From positions 1 to 6,109 of the forward strand of contig CALGNF010000146.1 of the NCBI GenBank assembly GCA_937958685.1: 6,109 nucleotides of DNA. The letters are read 5' to 3'. The position numbers and the translations under genes were made by a program. Under the pieces are notes generated by a model. That model searched no databases. It was not told the origin of the DNA and worked only from the letters and a program-made list of their open reading frames with translations. Below, one piece after another: positions 4,434 to 6,109 of this stretch. Source of the stretch: an uncultured Caryophanales bacterium (GTDB lineage Bacteria; Bacillota_I; Bacilli_A; Izemoplasmatales; Hujiaoplasmataceae). How positions within the stretch are numbered: the stretch's first letter is position 1; every line of letters begins with the position of its first letter.

Positions 4434-6065
4434 ATGGAAGAACGCTTTCGCGTCGAGGGCATGACCTGCAGCGCCTGCCAGAATACGGTCGAAACCGCCG
4501 TCAAAAAGCAAAAAGGCATCCGCAGGGCCGAGGTGTCCCTGATCAACAAAACCCTGATCGTCGATTATGACGAGTCAGTCATATCGCCCGCAGGCATCGC
4601 CGCGAGTGTGGCGAGGAGCGGCTACCGTCTGGATCTGGAAAGCCGCGAAGAGGCCGACGGGCAAGCAGAAGACTTGAAACTGAAAGCGCAAAGACGGCGC
4701 TTGGGTGGATCCCTCGCGCTCCTGTTGCTTTTGTTCTATGTGTCCATGGGCGAGATGGTGGGACTGCCACTGCCTGACTTTTTGGCGGGAAGCGCGAATT
4801 TTCTCAGCTTCGCCCTGGTACAGGCCATCTTGATAATCCCGATCGTCCTGCTCAACTGGCATTTCATTGCCAACGGTGTCAGGAGTTTGCTCCGTCTGAA
4901 GCCGAACATGGACGCGCTGGTTGCGATCGGTTCGCTGGCGGCGATCATCTACAGTCTGATCACCATGGGCGCCTTCCTCTTTGGCACCCATCAGGATATG
5001 GCCGACAACCACCTCTTCTTCGAGGCAGGCGGCGCGATCCTGACGTTCGTGGCGATCGGCAAACACCTGGAGGAAAGAAGCAAACACCGAACAAGCGCCG
5101 CCATCAGGAAACTGACCGAACTCGCCCCGAAAACGACTTTGGTCGAGCAAGACGGTCAAGTCGTCGAAATCCCCACCAAAGACTTGGCGATCGGTAACAT
5201 CATCCACATCAAACCCGGCATGGCGATTCCCGTTGACGGAGTGATCATTGATGGCGATTCCGATGTCGACGAAGCGCTGGTAACCGGCGAGGCGATCCCG
5301 GTTTACAAACAAAGCGGCGATAAGGTCATCTCCGGAACTCTGAACCAAACCGGATTCTTCCGGTTTCGCGCCGAGAAGGTCGGATTGGATACAACCATCG
5401 CCCAAATCGTCGCCCTGGTGGAGAAGACGACGACCCAGAAACTCCCGATTCAACGCTTTGCGGACAAACTCGCAGGCGTATTTGTCCCGATCGTGATCGC
5501 GATCTCCCTGGCGACTTTCGCCATCTGGATGCTTGCCGGCGAGCCGATTGCCTTCGCGCTCAGCAATGCGATCGCCGTCCTCGTCATCTCCTGTCCTTGC
5601 GCGCTCGGACTCGCGACCCCGGTCGCGATCATGGTTGCGACCGGCAAAGGTGCGGAAGCGGGCATTCTCCTCAAAAATCCGGAAGTCCTGGAGCGAATCC
5701 ACAAACTCAGTGTGATTGTTTTTGACAAAACCGGAACCATTACCCAGGGCCGACCCGAAGTCACCGATGTCATCAATCTCGGATTCGTCGACGAGATCGA
5801 CCTGTGGGCGCATGCGGGCGCTTTGGAGAGCGCCTCCGAACATCCGCTTGCCAGGGCCATCAATGCCAAAGCGAAAGCCGTCACCGAGCTGCTCAAGGCG
5901 ACGGATTTCCGGAACATTCCCGGAAAAGGGATCCATGCCAAGATCAACGGCACCACCTATTTAATGGGCAATCTCCGGCTGATGACATCCGAAGGCGTCG
6001 ACACCGCGCACCAGACAGGTGTCCTCGAAACCCTCAACAGCGAGGGCAAGACGAGCATCATGATC
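4434..6065 (+). CDS. copA: Copper-exporting P1B-type ATPase CopA (3' truncated by contig end)
   Basis: ATP-driven Cu(I) exporter of the cytoplasmic membrane; 544 genomic residues of roughly 740 expected. Domains in order: one N-terminal heavy-metal-binding domain with GMTCSAC (Cys12/Cys15); TM1-TM4 at about 91-112, 122-141, 160-184 and 193-211, including the FYVSMGEM segment typical of copper ATPases; the actuator domain with TGE at 284-286; TM5 (346-368); TM6 with the ion-binding CPC (Cys387-Pro388-Cys389); the phosphorylation site DKTGT with Asp431; and the nucleotide domain with SEHPLA (His470-Pro471) and PGKGI (G497, G499). CPC plus the HP motif place it among Cu/Ag pumps rather than Zn/Cd pumps. 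The rest of the nucleotide domain, the GDGxND hinge and TM7-8 lie past the contig edge. The reading frame continues into adapter at 6066, adding false residues RSEEHTSELQS. It is probably CsoR-controlled through the operator at 4413-4429. Confidence 0.97.
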
Positions 6066-6109
6066 AGATCGGAAGAGCACACGTCTGAACTCCAGTCACC
6101 GAATACGAT
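6066..6109. other. Illumina adapter contamination (3' end of contig)
   Basis: Begins AGATCGGAAGAGC, the universal start of the TruSeq adapter, continues through the index-read adapter, and ends with the 8-base index CGAATACG (6100-6107) and two bases of P7. It is the exact reverse complement of 3-46. Genomic sequence ends at 6065, within copA; the adapter happens to keep copA open by adding adapter-encoded residues in frame. Confidence 0.98.

Noticed and set aside
4575..5936. Long open frame of 453 codons on the minus strand.
   Set aside because: It is antisense to copA, whose domain motifs are all intact. The translation is rich in Asp, Arg and Gly with no family motif, as expected from a GC-biased third codon position read backwards.
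3..6109. Perfect 44-base terminal inverted repeats, as in a transposon or linear element.
   Set aside because: Both copies are sequencing adapter with the same index, and there is no transposase in the window.
1..6109. CRISPR array, tRNA or rRNA, insertion sequence, toxin-antitoxin or phage-defence system.
   Set aside because: No spaced direct repeats, cloverleaf-like segment, transposase motif or defence-protein motif was seen; the coding space is filled by eight recognisable genes.

Overview
This is a short stretch of bacterial genome, mid-50s % GC by eye, with all eight protein genes on the + strand. It is bounded at both ends by sequencing-library adapter rather than by biology. Bases 1-46 and 6066-6109 are the Illumina index-read (read 2 side) adapter in opposite orientations, carrying the same 8-base index. 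Only 47-6065 should be treated as genome. The first gene (aldehyde dehydrogenase) and the last (copper ATPase) are therefore truncated by the assembly, not by mutation. The host looks like an anaerobic or facultative Gram-positive bacterium of the Bacillota type. The signs are strong AGGAGG-like ribosome sites, sigma-A-type promoters with extended -10 boxes, a rubredoxin plus a flavodoxin, and a copper operator of the Bacillus CsoR type. No marker gene is present, so the taxonomy is an inference.

Layout. (1) 48-2021 holds three closely spaced genes that are probably one transcript: the C-terminal half of a class 3 aldehyde dehydrogenase, a short-chain flavodoxin, and a divergent PlsC-like membrane acyltransferase. 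(2) 2018-2299 is a single-gene unit for a 53-residue rubredoxin, with a promoter whose -35 box overlaps the acyltransferase stop codon and an intrinsic terminator. (3) 2322-2809 is a single-gene unit for the mechanosensitive channel MscL, with a GTG start and a terminator stem that begins inside its stop codon. (4) 2859-4381 is a two-gene operon: an aldo/keto reductase with a perfect extended -10 box, then a chloramphenicol-acetyltransferase-family enzyme 7 bases downstream, closed by another terminator that begins in the stop codon. (5) 4384-6065 is a copper-exporting P-type ATPase (CopA) with a promoter and a CsoR-type operator tightly packed against its start codon.

The genes do not form one pathway. 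They read as a run of small housekeeping and stress units: redox carriers, aldehyde and carbonyl detoxification, lipid acylation, osmotic safety valve, xenobiotic acetylation and copper efflux. I found no mobile element, CRISPR array, RNA gene or recognisable novel multi-gene system. The most interesting real signals are the copA control region, where operator, probable transcription start and ribosome site share about 20 bases, and the acyltransferase that lacks the aspartate of its HX4D motif. No stretch over 300 bases lacks a gene; the longest intergenic gap is 2249-2381.
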